A DNA stretch of 64,000 nt from HKST-UBA178 sp965223815 (GCA_965223815.1 OZ245019.1:4898001-4962000), one strand, 5' to 3'; counted from the first letter of the stretch, positions 8,509-18,178 are shown. Numbers and translations are program-made. The notes: a model not told the origin generated them from the sequence alone.

Positions 8509-8538
8509 GAATTGGTACCCAGCGACCCAGTGTGTCTG

Positions 8539-8940
8539 CTATTTAACTACCTTGAGTGATGGCCTTACCCTTGATGATGAGGGATCCGAACCATTATCGG
8601 GAGAATCACCATTGTCGCCCCCACCCTCCTCATCAGGAAACAACATACCCCGGCCGTCCTCCTTCGCGTATATACCCAATACCGCGACTGGTGGAACCAT
8701 CACATCCATAGATCTGCCGGAAAACCTAGCATTGAAACTGATTAATTTATTTCCCAGCTCCAAACCTTTCACAGCCGACGGCGATATGTTGAGCACTATA
8801 CGCCCCTCCTTGACGAATTCTTGAGGAACCGTAACAAAGTCCTGTTCAGTGTCCACCAAGAGATGAGGGGTCAAATCATTGTCAACCAGCCACTCATAGA
8901 GAGCGCGTATCAAATAGGGTCGATTCGAACTGATGGGCAT
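8539..8940 (-). CDS. sspB: ClpXP protease specificity-enhancing factor SspB
   Basis: SspB tethers ssrA-tagged and other substrates to ClpX. The 133-residue protein shows the folded domain (RPYLIRALYEWLVDN at the start, VPQEFVKEGRIVLNISPSA, then FNARFSGRS and VPVAVLGIYAKE-type strands), a disordered acidic linker rich in E, D and G, and a basic C-terminal ClpX-docking tail, R-P-S-L-K-V-V-K. An upstream in-frame ATG would add 33 residues that overlap sspA; homology begins at MPISSNRPYL. It lies 19 bases after sspA in the standard sspA-sspB pair. Confidence 0.93.
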   Translation of the reverse strand: MPISSNRPYLIRALYEWLVDNDLTPHLLVDTEQDFVTVPQEFVKEGRIVLNISPSAVKGLELGNKLISFNARFSGRSMDVMVPPVAVLGIYAKEDGRGMLFPDEEGGGDNGDSPDNGSDPSSSRVRPSLKVVK

Positions 8941-8959
8941 ATTGGTCTGGAGCGGGTGA

Positions 8960-9583
8960 CTATTCCCGCATCTCTCTCTCGAATTCGGACAAGCTGTCCA
9001 CGAAAGACTGCCGCGCAAACAGTCGCTTGGCGTAGTCAAGTACCGGTTTTGCCTGAGGCGGCAGCTCTACGCCAAGGTAAGGCAGGCGCCACAACATCGG
9101 CCCAATGGAGCAGTCCACCAGCGTGAACTCATTGCTCATGAAAAACGGTTTGGAGGCAAAAACCGGAGCGGTGACCGTAAGACTTTCACGGAGTTCTTTG
9201 CGCGCCTTGGTTGCCTGCTTTCCCTTTGCCAAAATCACGTCCATAAGACGGTACCAGTCACGGTCCACCCGGTGCATGAACAAGCGCGAACTCGCCTTGG
9301 AGACTGGATCCACGGGCAGCAACGGGGGATGTGGAAACCGCTCGTCCAGATACTCCATAATAATGCGTGACTCGAATAGAACCAGGTCCCTGTCCACCAA
9401 AGTGGGCAGCGTGCCATAAGGATTGAGATCCATGATATCGTCGGAGATGTCAACGGGGTCCACATCCACGATCTCAACTGTAATGTTCTTCTCTGCCAGT
9501 ACCAAACGCACACGATGACTGTAGGGACTCTTGATGTCCGAATACATGGTCATCACAGATCTCTTATTTGCAACAACCGCCAT
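8960..9583 (-). CDS. sspA: Stringent starvation protein A
   Basis: SspA is an RNA-polymerase-associated, glutathione-S-transferase-fold regulator of stationary-phase transcription. The 207-residue protein has a thioredoxin-like N-domain (MTMYSDIKSPYSHRVRLVLAEK; DLNPYGTLPTLVD; FESRIIMEYLDERFPHPPLLP) and the helical C-domain. The ATG chosen has GGAG nine bases ahead; a GTG three codons upstream is less likely. It follows the bc1 operon after a strong terminator, so it has its own promoter in the 35-90 bp gap, as in other gammaproteobacteria where pet and ssp genes adjoin. Confidence 0.93.
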   Translation of the reverse strand: MAVVANKRSVMTMYSDIKSPYSHRVRLVLAEKNITVEIVDVDPVDISDDIMDLNPYGTLPTLVDRDLVLFESRIIMEYLDERFPHPPLLPVDPVSKASSRLFMHRVDRDWYRLMDVILAKGKQATKARKELRESLTVTAPVFASKPFFMSNEFTLVDCSIGPMLWRLPYLGVELPPQAKPVLDYAKRLFARQSFVDSLSEFEREMRE

Positions 9584-9618
9584 ACCAACCACTCCAGAAA
9601 AGCAGAATAAATAAAAAG

Positions 9619-9651
9619 GGGTGCACAGTATAACCTAAACTGTGCACCCCC
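9619..9651 (-). terminator. Rho-independent terminator after petC
   Basis: A perfect 12-bp stem (GGGGTGCACAGT) with a 9-base loop. On the minus strand it is followed by TTTTTATTTATT, a proper U tract. It lies 24 bases after the petC stop and before sspA, ending the cytochrome bc1 transcript. Confidence 0.9.
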
Positions 9652-9674
9652 AGCTCATCGAGAACGAAAATCAA

Positions 9675-10400
9675 TCAGTGGACGTCTTTCCAGTATTCCT
9701 TTTTCAACAGGTATGCCAATACGAAGAAGACACCTATGAACAGCAGCACCCACTTACCCATGGCTCTGCGCTCCATCTGAATCGGCTCCCCTATGTAACT
9801 GAGAAACGCGGTCAGATCACGCATCGCGATGTCGAACTCATGAGGGCTGAGGGAACCAGGCTCGACCAGCTCGAAGCGCTCAAAGGCCTTTTTACCATCG
9901 TGTTCCGAAAACACCGCGCGTTGCAGCCCCTGAAGCTCCCACATCACATGTGGCATCCCGACATCGGGGAACACCAAGTTGTTGACTCCGAAGGGCCGGG
10001 CTTCATCTACATAGAAACTGCGGAGATAAGTGTAGAGCCAGTCAACCCCTCGGGCGCGGGCAATCACACTCAAATCTGGCGGTGCGGTACCAAACCAGAC
10101 TGCTCCATCCTCGGGACTCATGGCGATGTTCATCGTGTCACCGATTTTGTCGGTAGTGAACATCAAGTTTTCCTTGACCTGCTCTTCGGTCATACCCAGG
10201 TCCTTGGCCATGCGATTGTAGCGCTGGTACTTTGCAGAATGGCAGCTGAGGCAGTAGTTGACGAACAACTTGGCGCCGTTTTGCAATGAGGCCTTGTCGC
10301 TCAGGTCGATATCCGCATCGTCCAGATGCGCCCCTCCACCCGCAGCAAATCCAAGTAGAGGTGCTGCGGCCAGCAGAAATGCAGTGATCAGCTTTTTCAT
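9675..10400 (-). CDS. petC: Ubiquinol-cytochrome c reductase, cytochrome c1
   Basis: This subunit passes electrons from the Rieske centre to a soluble cytochrome c. The 241-residue precursor has a cleavable signal (MKKLITAFLLAAAPLLGFAA), a c-type haem site CLSCH at about 50-54, the usual distal Met region, and a C-terminal membrane anchor (WVLLFIGVFFVLAYLLKK). Its ATG overlaps the petB stop (ATGA). In some relatives petB and petC are fused; here they are separate. Confidence 0.95.
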   Translation of the reverse strand: MKKLITAFLLAAAPLLGFAAGGGAHLDDADIDLSDKASLQNGAKLFVNYCLSCHSAKYQRYNRMAKDLGMTEEQVKENLMFTTDKIGDTMNIAMSPEDGAVWFGTAPPDLSVIARARGVDWLYTYLRSFYVDEARPFGVNNLVFPDVGMPHVMWELQGLQRAVFSEHDGKKAFERFELVEPGSLSPHEFDIAMRDLTAFLSYIGEPIQMERRAMGKWVLLFIGVFFVLAYLLKKEYWKDVH

Positions 10401-11638
10401 TTGGTCACCCTCTCCGGAACCGGCTTCGTCTTGTCCATCTTGCTGTAGATCGGCATCAGCAGAAAGAACGCAAAATAATAAATGGTGCCGATTTGAGCCA
10501 TTAACTTGTAGAGTTCCGTAGTGGGCTGAGTTCCGAGAAAACCCAAAACGATAAAATCAATCACGAACAGGGTCAGCAGTACCTTGTACAGCATGCCTTT
10601 GTAGCGAATTGACTTGACCGGACTGCGATCCAGCCAGGGGAGGAAAAACATCACCAGAATGGACGCAAACATGGCGACCACGCCGGGAAAAGCAGATCCG
10701 GCTATCGACGGCACCGCCCGCAAAATGGCATAGAAGGGTGTGAAATACCACACCGGGGCAATATGTTCCGGAGTCTTTAGCGGATTCGCCGGTTCGAAGT
10801 TGGGGTGTTCGATAAAATATCCACCCATCTCCGGTGCGTAGAACACCACCAGTGCGAACAGGAATAAAAAGCCAGCAACACCTGCGATATCCTTCACTGA
10901 ATAGTACGGGTGGAAGGGGATTCCGTCGGCCGGCGCGGTATCGCTCCAGCGATTACCCTTGGGTCCCTTCTTTATTTCTATGCCGTCGGGGTTGTTAGAG
11001 CCAACCTTGTGAAGCGCCACGATATGAATGAAAACTATCGCCGCCAGTAGGAAAGGCAACAGAAAATGAAGCGCGAAGAAACGGTTGAGGGTGGCATCGG
11101 AGATCACATAGTCACCCCTGATCCACACGCCCAATTCCTCACCAACGACCGGTACTGCAGAGAATAGGTTGACGATAACCTGTGCACCCCAGTACGACAT
11201 CTGCCCCCAAGGCAGGAGATATCCCATGAAGGCAGTGGCCATCATGACGAGGTAGATGATTACCCCAATGATCCAGAGAAGCTCTCTGGGTTTGCGGTAA
11301 GAGCCGTAGATCAAGCCGCGAAACATGTGCAGATAAATCACGACAAAAAACGCGGAGGCGCCGGTGGAGTGCATATAGCGAATCAGCCAACCCCATTCCA
11401 CGTCCCGCATTATGTACTCAACCGATCCGAATGCCAGGTCAGCATCAGGCTTGTAACTCATGGCCAACCACACACCGGTCAGGATCTGGAGGACCAGTAC
11501 CAGCATGGCGAGAGAGCCCATGAAATACCAGAAATTGAAGTTTTTCGGTGCATAGTATTGCGCCAGGTGCTCGTTCCACACCTTGGTCAGCGGATAGCGC
11601 TCGTCAATCCAATCGACCATGCTCTTCATCATGCTCAT
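10397..11638 (-). CDS. petB: Ubiquinol-cytochrome c reductase, cytochrome b
   Basis: The 413-residue, eight-helix membrane subunit binds two b haems and the Qo and Qi quinone sites. The sequence has paired haem histidines in the first half (RYMHSTGAS with YLHMFRG; FFALHFLLPF with IHIVALHKVG), GAPVVGEE-type helix-B loop and the PEWYF-equivalent VWYFTPFYAILR. The start ATG overlaps the petA stop by one base. The gene is the middle member of petA-petB-petC. Confidence 0.96.
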   Translation of the reverse strand: MSMMKSMVDWIDERYPLTKVWNEHLAQYYAPKNFNFWYFMGSLAMLVLVLQILTGVWLAMSYKPDADLAFGSVEYIMRDVEWGWLIRYMHSTGASAFFVVIYLHMFRGLIYGSYRKPRELLWIIGVIIYLVMMATAFMGYLLPWGQMSYWGAQVIVNLFSAVPVVGEELGVWIRGDYVISDATLNRFFALHFLLPFLLAAIVFIHIVALHKVGSNNPDGIEIKKGPKGNRWSDTAPADGIPFHPYYSVKDIAGVAGFLFLFALVVFYAPEMGGYFIEHPNFEPANPLKTPEHIAPVWYFTPFYAILRAVPSIAGSAFPGVVAMFASILVMFFLPWLDRSPVKSIRYKGMLYKVLLTLFVIDFIVLGFLGTQPTTELYKLMAQIGTIYYFAFFLLMPIYSKMDKTKPVPERVTK

Positions 11639-12231
11639 CAGGCGGCCTCCCCATCAACGCCGATAAGAAGCCGGCTGTCAGATAAATACTTGTGCGGTGG
11701 AATCACCATGTTGGAGGGGGCTGGTACACCGGCATAAACCCGCGCCGCCAAATCAAAGCGCGAGCCATGGCAGGGGCAAAAGAAACCACCTATCCAGTCG
11801 CTGCCCAAATCGGCGGGCGCCACATCTGGACGATAAGTGGGAGAACATCCAAGGTGGGTACAGATTCCGATGGCGATGAGATATTCAGGCTTGATCGAGC
11901 GGTGAGGATTCCTGCAATAGTCGGGCTGCTGGGGCAGATCCGAATTCGGGTCCGCCAAGATTCCGTCGAGAGAGGGGAGCGCATTCAGACTTTCTTCGGT
12001 ACGACGCACGATCCAAACGGGCTTGCCACGCCACTTCACGCGCATCAGCTGCCCAGGCTCGAGTTTGCTGATATCAGCCTCAACCGGAGCTCCGGCGGCC
12101 TTTGCCTTCTCACTCGGTGCCCAAGCCGCTAAAAATGGGTAGACCACAAAACCTGTACCCACCGCGCCAACAACACTGGTTGCGGCAGTCAACAACCGCC
12201 GTTTCTTCAAATCCACGCCATCTGCGCTCAT
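11638..12231 (-). CDS. petA: Ubiquinol-cytochrome c reductase, Rieske iron-sulfur subunit
   Basis: The 197-residue protein carries the 2Fe-2S cluster that oxidises quinol. Cluster ligands are in CTHLGC (C124, H126) and CPCHGS (C152, H155), with the disulfide cysteines at 129 and 154. A KKRRLL twin-arginine-like signal precedes a hydrophobic N-terminal anchor, consistent with Tat insertion. An upstream in-frame start would add 38 unrelated residues; the ATG used here has GGGGGTGG upstream. It opens the bc1 operon, whose promoter should lie in the 150 bp before it. Confidence 0.95.
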   Translation of the reverse strand: MSADGVDLKKRRLLTAATSVVGAVGTGFVVYPFLAAWAPSEKAKAAGAPVEADISKLEPGQLMRVKWRGKPVWIVRRTEESLNALPSLDGILADPNSDLPQQPDYCRNPHRSIKPEYLIAIGICTHLGCSPTYRPDVAPADLGSDWIGGFFCPCHGSRFDLAARVYAGVPAPSNMVIPPHKYLSDSRLLIGVDGEAA

Positions 12232-12380
12232 TCTAAACCACCCCCGGCTGGACGGATCTGCCTCCCAGGCCAGCGTAAACATGCCGACATCAGGAAAACA
12301 GAATATGCTGAATTTACCCCAAATAGACGGGGCATTTTCCAACATGAACAGTCATAGGTCAAGGCGCACTTGTGTGGGGT

Positions 12381-13136
12381 TTATACCGGGTTGGGTATAT
12401 CGATATAACAGTGCTGGATCCCGAAACGCTCGGCCACAAGCTGACCAAGCGCCTGGACACCGTAGCGCTCTGTTGCATGATGCCCTGCTGCGTAGTAGTG
12501 GATCCCCAACTCCCTGGACAGATGCACTGTCTGTTCGGAAATCTCACCTGAAACGAAAGCATCCAAGCCTAGGGCTGCAGCTTGCTCTATATAGCTCTGT
12601 GCAGCCCCGCTGCACCAGCCGATGCGCTCGATTGTCTCTACTCCCGCTGGGACATGCAGCGGTTCCCGAGAGAGGCTTTCGGCAATCCGCGCAGTTAGCT
12701 GGGACGGCGAGATCGGCTCGGCGAATACACCTTGCCAGAGCAGGCCATCACCTTCTGCTACCGGATTCGCATCCGAGACCTGAAGACGTTCGGCCAATTG
12801 ACGATTGTTACCTACCTCTGCATGAGCGTCGAGGGGGAGGTGGTAAACCAACAAACTCATGCCGTTTCGAATGAGTGAGCGTACCCTCGCCCCTTTCAGT
12901 CCGGTTAGTGGCGATGGCTCTCCTTTCCAGAAGTACCCATGGTGTACAAGTAGCAAATCCGCATCCCATTTTGCCGCAGCATCAATAAGCGCCTGGCTGG
13001 CAGTGACACCGCTGGCCATTCGCCTGACTTCCGTAACCCCCGCATCCACCTGCAGGCCGTTGGGGCAATAGTCGGAGAACCTCGCAGGCTCCAACATATC
13101 GTGGCAAAAAGCCACTAGCTCGAATAGACTGGCCAT
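12381..13136 (-). CDS. Nif3-like dinuclear metal centre protein (YbgI family)
   Basis: A 251-residue NIF3/DUF34 protein. Metal-site motifs are visible: LLLVHHGYFWKG (two His), LPLDAHAEVGNN, and near the C-terminus the YYAAGHHATERYGVQAL segment. YbgI-type proteins form hexameric toroids with two metals per subunit and have been proposed to act as GTP cyclohydrolase-related or nucleotide hydrolases; the physiological role is unsettled. The ATG chosen has GGGGAG seven bases upstream. It diverges from algW, the neighbour seen in other gammaproteobacteria. Confidence 0.9.
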   Translation of the reverse strand: MASLFELVAFCHDMLEPARFSDYCPNGLQVDAGVTEVRRMASGVTASQALIDAAAKWDADLLLVHHGYFWKGEPSPLTGLKGARVRSLIRNGMSLLVYHLPLDAHAEVGNNRQLAERLQVSDANPVAEGDGLLWQGVFAEPISPSQLTARIAESLSREPLHVPAGVETIERIGWCSGAAQSYIEQAAALGLDAFVSGEISEQTVHLSRELGIHYYAAGHHATERYGVQALGQLVAERFGIQHCYIDIPNPV

Positions 13137-13209
13137 CCCGGATCTCCCCAAAGGTTGTATCCCCGAACTGTAAACTAGGTTTTATCTTTGGTCACCTCTG
13201 CCTTATACG

Positions 13210-14367
13210 ATGACTCAAAATCTTCGCAACCTAACTAAGCTGTTGCTTGCATCTGTTGCTGCAGGCCTTTTAGCAGCGCTGATCGCCGTATACCTGTTTG
13301 GTGAACGGGACAATCGTCAGGGGCGCTCTTCATTGCAGGAAATTACCGCGCCCCCACATCTGACCGGCCCGGTATCCTACGCCGCCGCGGTTCAAGCGGC
13401 TGCACCATCGGTAGTCAACATTTACACGACAACCAATCGAGTATCACGAAATAGTTCCTTATTCGAAGACCCCGTATTTCGAAGATTTTTCGGCGATCGC
13501 TTCGCATCGCCCCCGGCGCGGGAGCCGGCCACGAATCTGGGCTCAGGTGTAATTATCGACAAGCGAGGTTTTATTCTGACCAATAACCATGTCGTCAAGG
13601 GAGCGGACGAGATTCGCGTAGTGCTGGCGGACGGGACGACACTGGCCGCCGAAATCGCCGGGACAGACCCCGATACGGATTTGGCGGTGATACGGACCAA
13701 TCGCGACTCACTTCCGGCAATCACTGTGGGTAGCTCGACTCATCTTCAGGTTGGTGATGTCGTGCTCGCTATCGGTAACCCCTTCGGGGTGGGTCAAACC
13801 GTCACCATGGGTATTGTCAGCGCCACCGGCAGAGACCAGCTGGGGATTAATACTTTCGAGAATTTTATTCAGACAGATGCCGCAATCAATCCGGGTAACT
13901 CGGGCGGTGCATTGATCAATGCCCTTGGAGAGTTAGTAGGCGTCAACACAGCGATATTCTCAAAAACGGGCGGATCAGACGGTATCGGGTTTGCCATCCC
14001 CATCGCACTCGCCAAGGGCGTAATGGATCAAATCCTGCGAAGAGGGCGTGTAATCCGGGGTTGGCTGGGTATAGCCGGCAGGGATATCAGCCCCGAAATG
14101 GCAGCCAACCGGGGAGTCAGCGAGATAAGCGGTGTGCTTGTCTCTGCAGTACTGGAAGATGGGCCTGCCGATACCGCTGGAATAGAACCGGGAGATATCA
14201 TAACCCACATCGATAATAGAATCCCAGAGAACTCCCAGGAGATACTTTCGATTATCTCGGCACTGGAACCGGGTAGCGAGATAGTAGTGAAGGGGTGGCG
14301 GGACGACCAGCCGTTCAAACTGACTGCTGTCATCAGCGAGCGGCCTAATATGAGTGAGCGGGAATAG
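13210..14367 (+). CDS. algW: Periplasmic serine endoprotease of the DegS/AlgW (HtrA) family
   Basis: Anchored in the inner membrane and facing the periplasm, AlgW/DegS senses misfolded outer-membrane proteins through its PDZ domain and cuts the anti-sigma factor RseA/MucA. The 385-residue protein has an N-terminal membrane anchor (about 10-30), a protease domain with His127 (TNNHVV), Asp157 (DTDLAV) and Ser231 (GNSGG), and one PDZ domain (about 280-370). One PDZ plus a membrane anchor distinguishes DegS/AlgW from DegP. The position beside hisC matches Pseudomonas algW. Its stop codon abuts the stop of the convergent c-di-GMP gene with no spacer. Confidence 0.92.
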   Translation: MTQNLRNLTKLLLASVAAGLLAALIAVYLFGERDNRQGRSSLQEITAPPHLTGPVSYAAAVQAAAPSVVNIYTTTNRVSRNSSLFEDPVFRRFFGDRFASPPAREPATNLGSGVIIDKRGFILTNNHVVKGADEIRVVLADGTTLAAEIAGTDPDTDLAVIRTNRDSLPAITVGSSTHLQVGDVVLAIGNPFGVGQTVTMGIVSATGRDQLGINTFENFIQTDAAINPGNSGGALINALGELVGVNTAIFSKTGGSDGIGFAIPIALAKGVMDQILRRGRVIRGWLGIAGRDISPEMAANRGVSEISGVLVSAVLEDGPADTAGIEPGDIITHIDNRIPENSQEILSIISALEPGSEIVVKGWRDDQPFKLTAVISERPNMSERE

Positions 14368-16803
14368 TTACCCCGCCATATCTATTTCCCGCTCCTGATC
14401 CAAAGCCAGCTGCTCCAGGGGCGAGGGTATCGCCACTCCATACCCCTGAGCGAAATCGACACCAATCTCCTGCAGCCGCGAGATAATGCTGTCATTTTCG
14501 ACGAACTCGGCGATTGTCTGCTTTCCCATGACATGCCCAATATCATTAATGGAACGCACCATAGCAAAGTCAATTTCGTCATCAACAATATCTCTTACGA
14601 AAGCACCGTCGATCTTCAAAAAGTCGACCGGAAGATTTTTTAAATAGGCAAACGAGGACATACCGCTGCCAAAGTCGTCCAGTGCGAATCGGCAACCGTA
14701 CTTTCTGAGCTTTTCTATGAAATGGGTAGCCTTGGAGAGATTGGAAACAGCTGCGGTTTCGGTAATCTCGAAACAGATGCGCTCTGCAGGTAGGGCGTAG
14801 CGGCGCAATTCCTCAAGTAAAAACGACAAAAAGGCAGAATCTGTCACCGAGTGCCCTGATAGATTGATGCTACACATCGCCAACTGCTGGAGATGAAGTG
14901 GATGGTTGGCCAGGAACGAGAAAGTTGATCGTACTACCCAGCGATCGATGGTCGGCATGAGACTATAACGCTCGGCGGCGGACAGGAACGTCACCGGGGG
15001 CACGAACTCCCCGTTCTCATCCCTCATCCTTAACAAAACTTCATAGTGCAGCGCCTGTTTTTCAGGGTCATCCGATAGCGATTTCAATTGTTGACTATAA
15101 AGGTAGAAGCGGCCATTTTCGAATGCATCGTGGATCTTACTGACCCAACGCATCTCTCCCTGGCGCCGGGCCAGATCTACGTCATCGTGGCGAAACAGGT
15201 GTATCCGGTTGCGCCCCTGCTCCTTGGCCACATGGCATGCTGTATCCGCGGCGCTCAAGACATCGCTGATCGACTGACTGTTGGGAAACACCGGAACTAT
15301 CCCAATACTGGCCGTGATGGCGAAATTCTTTCCCTCCCATTGATACCGAAAACGTCTAATCGCCTCCAACAGCTCCGTACTGAATTCATGCGCCTGTTCC
15401 AGGCTACACTGCGCTAGTACGATGCCGAATTCGTTACCACCCAGGCGGGCCAGCGAATCCCCCGCTCTGGTCTTTGAGTAAAGGAGCCCACCGATCTGGA
15501 TGAGCAGCCTGTCGCCGGCATCATGGCCACCAGTATCATTGATTACCTTGAATTGATCGAGATCGATGACAATCAACGCAAAGGTGTCGTCATCGAATTT
15601 GTGCTCCCGTAGTAACAATGCCAGGCGGCGTTCGAACTCACTGCGGTTCAAGAGTCCAGTTAGTTGGTCATGGGTGGATTTGAAGGTGATTTGCTCTTCG
15701 AGCTGACGCGCCTGGGTCATGTCGCGGATATAAGCTGTAAAGAAGGGTTGCCTTTCGTGCTCGACCCGGGTAACGGTCAACTCTACCGGAAACTCGCGCC
15801 CGTCAGCATGCAGGGCCATGGTCTGTATCCTGGTGTTGAGCATTCGCGTTTCGCGCGTGGCAATGTGATTTCTAATACCTTTCTTATGAAGCTCGCGCAA
15901 GGATGGTGGCACCAACACTTCCGCAAGATCCCGCCCGATCACCTCATGGCGCTGATACCCGAAGGTTCTCTCTGCCGCCGGATTGAACTCTGCGATGCGA
16001 CCCAAATTGTCCATAATGACAATGCTGTCGAGTGCAGCCTCCATGATGGATGCCTTGCGCGCTTCAGTCCTTGCCAAACGCTGTAGTGCCCGCTCCCGCT
16101 TACTCTGATTGACGGCGAGTCGGTAGAAGGTAGTACCCATGAGCAGCAGGCCGATCAGCCATAAGGAAATCAGTGAGAGACTGCTTGCCTGTAGGCGCTG
16201 GCGCTCCTGAAGCAGCAAATTGCCCATAGGCACAGTGACCCCGATCCCACCGGATATAAATCCAACGCGATATCCCTGCTGCGCATGACAGGCAAGACAC
16301 CTCTCTGTGGTTTCCAACGGACGCATCAACCGCAATGAGGGCTCTTCTTCCATCTTGGTGAATGCCAGCACTTCCGTCTCGCCCTCCTGGAAAGACAGGA
16401 GCGCTGCGCGCTCCCACTCATCAGGCGCGTTCTCTTCCCGAATGGGCTGCAGGCTGACTATGCGCCCGGCCACTCCGTAAAGTAATTCATACTCCCGGTT
16501 CAACTGGCGAATCATGCGGGCGGGATTGATCATGGTTAGCTGACGCCCGCTGGGGGTTGTCAAATCGCGTTCTTCAATATGAGAGAGATTAGGGTCGGGT
16601 AGGAGCTTTTCGGTTACAGGCACGTAGATGTGTTGGTGGTCGGTTGCCCACAACCGGAATGCGAGGTCTTTGTTGAAATGAGCACGTGCCTGACTAAGTG
16701 CGATCTCTCTGGTGGCGAGCTGTCCGCGTTGAAAGTCCCAGTAGAGAACGATCCCTATGATCAGAGTCCAGGCTGCCAGGAAAAACCACCCAAATCTTTT
16801 CAT
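14368..16803 (-). CDS. Membrane sensor with haem-binding DUF3365 domain, PAS, GGDEF and EAL domains
   Basis: About 811 residues. Order: membrane segment (residues 3-22), periplasmic DUF3365/Tll0287-like domain with a c-type haem motif CLACH at about 169-173, second membrane segment (about 205-230), PAS (about 250-370), GGDEF (about 375-535) and EAL (about 555-800). The cyclase motif is GGNEF rather than GG(D/E)EF, and the EAL motif reads EVLLR, but DDFGSG, KIDG and the E-F-V-E segment of the phosphodiesterase are kept. Likely a redox- or gas-sensing c-di-GMP phosphodiesterase with a weakened cyclase. A TTG 33 bases upstream is an alternative start. It faces algW. Confidence 0.88.
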   Translation of the reverse strand: MKRFGWFFLAAWTLIIGIVLYWDFQRGQLATREIALSQARAHFNKDLAFRLWATDHQHIYVPVTEKLLPDPNLSHIEERDLTTPSGRQLTMINPARMIRQLNREYELLYGVAGRIVSLQPIREENAPDEWERAALLSFQEGETEVLAFTKMEEEPSLRLMRPLETTERCLACHAQQGYRVGFISGGIGVTVPMGNLLLQERQRLQASSLSLISLWLIGLLLMGTTFYRLAVNQSKRERALQRLARTEARKASIMEAALDSIVIMDNLGRIAEFNPAAERTFGYQRHEVIGRDLAEVLVPPSLRELHKKGIRNHIATRETRMLNTRIQTMALHADGREFPVELTVTRVEHERQPFFTAYIRDMTQARQLEEQITFKSTHDQLTGLLNRSEFERRLALLLREHKFDDDTFALIVIDLDQFKVINDTGGHDAGDRLLIQIGGLLYSKTRAGDSLARLGGNEFGIVLAQCSLEQAHEFSTELLEAIRRFRYQWEGKNFAITASIGIVPVFPNSQSISDVLSAADTACHVAKEQGRNRIHLFRHDDVDLARRQGEMRWVSKIHDAFENGRFYLYSQQLKSLSDDPEKQALHYEVLLRMRDENGEFVPPVTFLSAAERYSLMPTIDRWVVRSTFSFLANHPLHLQQLAMCSINLSGHSVTDSAFLSFLLEELRRYALPAERICFEITETAAVSNLSKATHFIEKLRKYGCRFALDDFGSGMSSFAYLKNLPVDFLKIDGAFVRDIVDDEIDFAMVRSINDIGHVMGKQTIAEFVENDSIISRLQEIGVDFAQGYGVAIPSPLEQLALDQEREIDMAG

Positions 16804-17047
16804 GTCCGCCAAGAATACTGTTCTGCCGCCGTCCAAGATTTCTTCCCGCTCGCGTGCGAATAGAGTTGGTATCGACGCAAGCCCCAGAAACTAAAGGGGT
16901 TAGTAGCCATACACCCCCGAATTCCGGTTTTCGAAACACCCTTCAGGACAAGGTGAAACTTTTTTAACACTGCGTTCACCGTATGTATCTCTGCCCCCCT
17001 TTTGGCCGGCAGATACTGTTACTTCCTAAGGTAAGCGAAAAACGATT

Positions 17048-18139
17048 TCAAATCAAACTCTTAAGCGCTCGAAGAAAGGCATTGTTCTCTTCTGGCGTAC
17101 CGACAGTGACACGCAAACAATCCCTGAGGCTGTCATGACTCCCGTGGAGAATTTTTACCAGTACGCCGGCGTCCCGCAAGCCTGCGAAAAGGGGCTGAGC
17201 TTCCCCTGGTGAAACTCTTAGAAGAATGAAATTTGCTTCGCTCGGAAAGGGCAATACTCCCGGCAAACTTTGCAACTCAGTAAAAAGCCGGTCTCGCTCC
17301 CGTCGAATGGCTCTGGTTTGGCGATCAAAGACCGCCTGGTGACTTAGCGCAAACTCCGCGCTTATTTGGGTCAGAACATTGATGTTGTATGGCAGTCGTG
17401 TTTTTTCGATCTGTGCGAGCCATGCGTCGGGACCCGCCAACAATCCCAGCCTCAGCCCCGCGAGCCCCATCTTGGAGACTGTTCTCATCACCAAAAGGTT
17501 ATCGTAGTTCCCAAGCAATGGGAGAAAGCTGACGTCGGTAAATGGGGCATAGGCTTCGTCGATCACTACGATCCCGGGAGCGCTTTCGACAACCCGCCTC
17601 AGGTCCTCTTCTGCAAACAGATTTCCGGTGGGATTGTTCGGATAAGCTAAAAAAACCACCGCCGGCCGGTAGTGCTCGATGGCTTCCAGCAACGCTTCGA
17701 TTTCAAGCGAGAAATCTTGCTTCTTCAGCGGTACTCCCACGTACTCCAGATCCAGAAACGTGGCGATCATACGGTACATGACGAAGCTGGGCTCGACGGA
17801 GAGAATGCAGCGTCCCTTTTCACCGACCGTCATGGCGATCATCTGTATCAGCTCATCGGATCCGTTGCCGAGAACCAAACCCGCGCCCTCCGGAACCGCC
17901 ATGGTACGCCGCAGTGCTGTTTTTACACGAGGTGCCTGGGGATGCGGATAACGATTGACGTCGGTACTGACCAGCAACTCCAGCCATTCGCGCCGTAGCT
18001 TTTCTGGCCAAGTATAGGGATTTTCCATGGCATCCAGTTTGACCAGACCAGCTGCTTCCGGCACGTGGTAAGCGGACAGCGATTGAATATCGGGACGCAC
18101 CCACTGCTGCACTAAGGCATCGATACGACTATTGCTCAC
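17048..18139 (-). CDS. hisC: Histidinol-phosphate aminotransferase
   Basis: A fold-type I PLP enzyme that converts imidazole acetol phosphate and glutamate to histidinol phosphate. The 363-residue protein has YPNNPTGN, the VIDEAYAPF aspartate and the PLP lysine in RTVSKMGLAGLR. A GTG five codons upstream is possible; the GTG used here has GGTGGTG a few bases ahead. It is the last gene of the murA-hisG-hisD-hisC unit and follows hisD by about 40 bases. Confidence 0.93.
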   Translation of the reverse strand: MSNSRIDALVQQWVRPDIQSLSAYHVPEAAGLVKLDAMENPYTWPEKLRREWLELLVSTDVNRYPHPQAPRVKTALRRTMAVPEGAGLVLGNGSDELIQMIAMTVGEKGRCILSVEPSFVMYRMIATFLDLEYVGVPLKKQDFSLEIEALLEAIEHYRPAVVFLAYPNNPTGNLFAEEDLRRVVESAPGIVVIDEAYAPFTDVSFLPLLGNYDNLLVMRTVSKMGLAGLRLGLLAGPDAWLAQIEKTRLPYNINVLTQISAEFALSHQAVFDRQTRAIRRERDRLFTELQSLPGVLPFPSEANFILLRVSPGEAQPLFAGLRDAGVLVKILHGSHDSLRDCLRVTVGTPEENNAFLRALKSLI

Positions 18140-18178
18140 GGCTACACCACCCACTGAAAATTGGCGCTTGAGAGGAGA

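Noticed and set aside
16960..17045. Imperfect hairpin after hisC considered as a terminator
   Set aside because: The stem has a two-base bulge (GTATCTGCC against GGCAGAGATAC) and no U tract.
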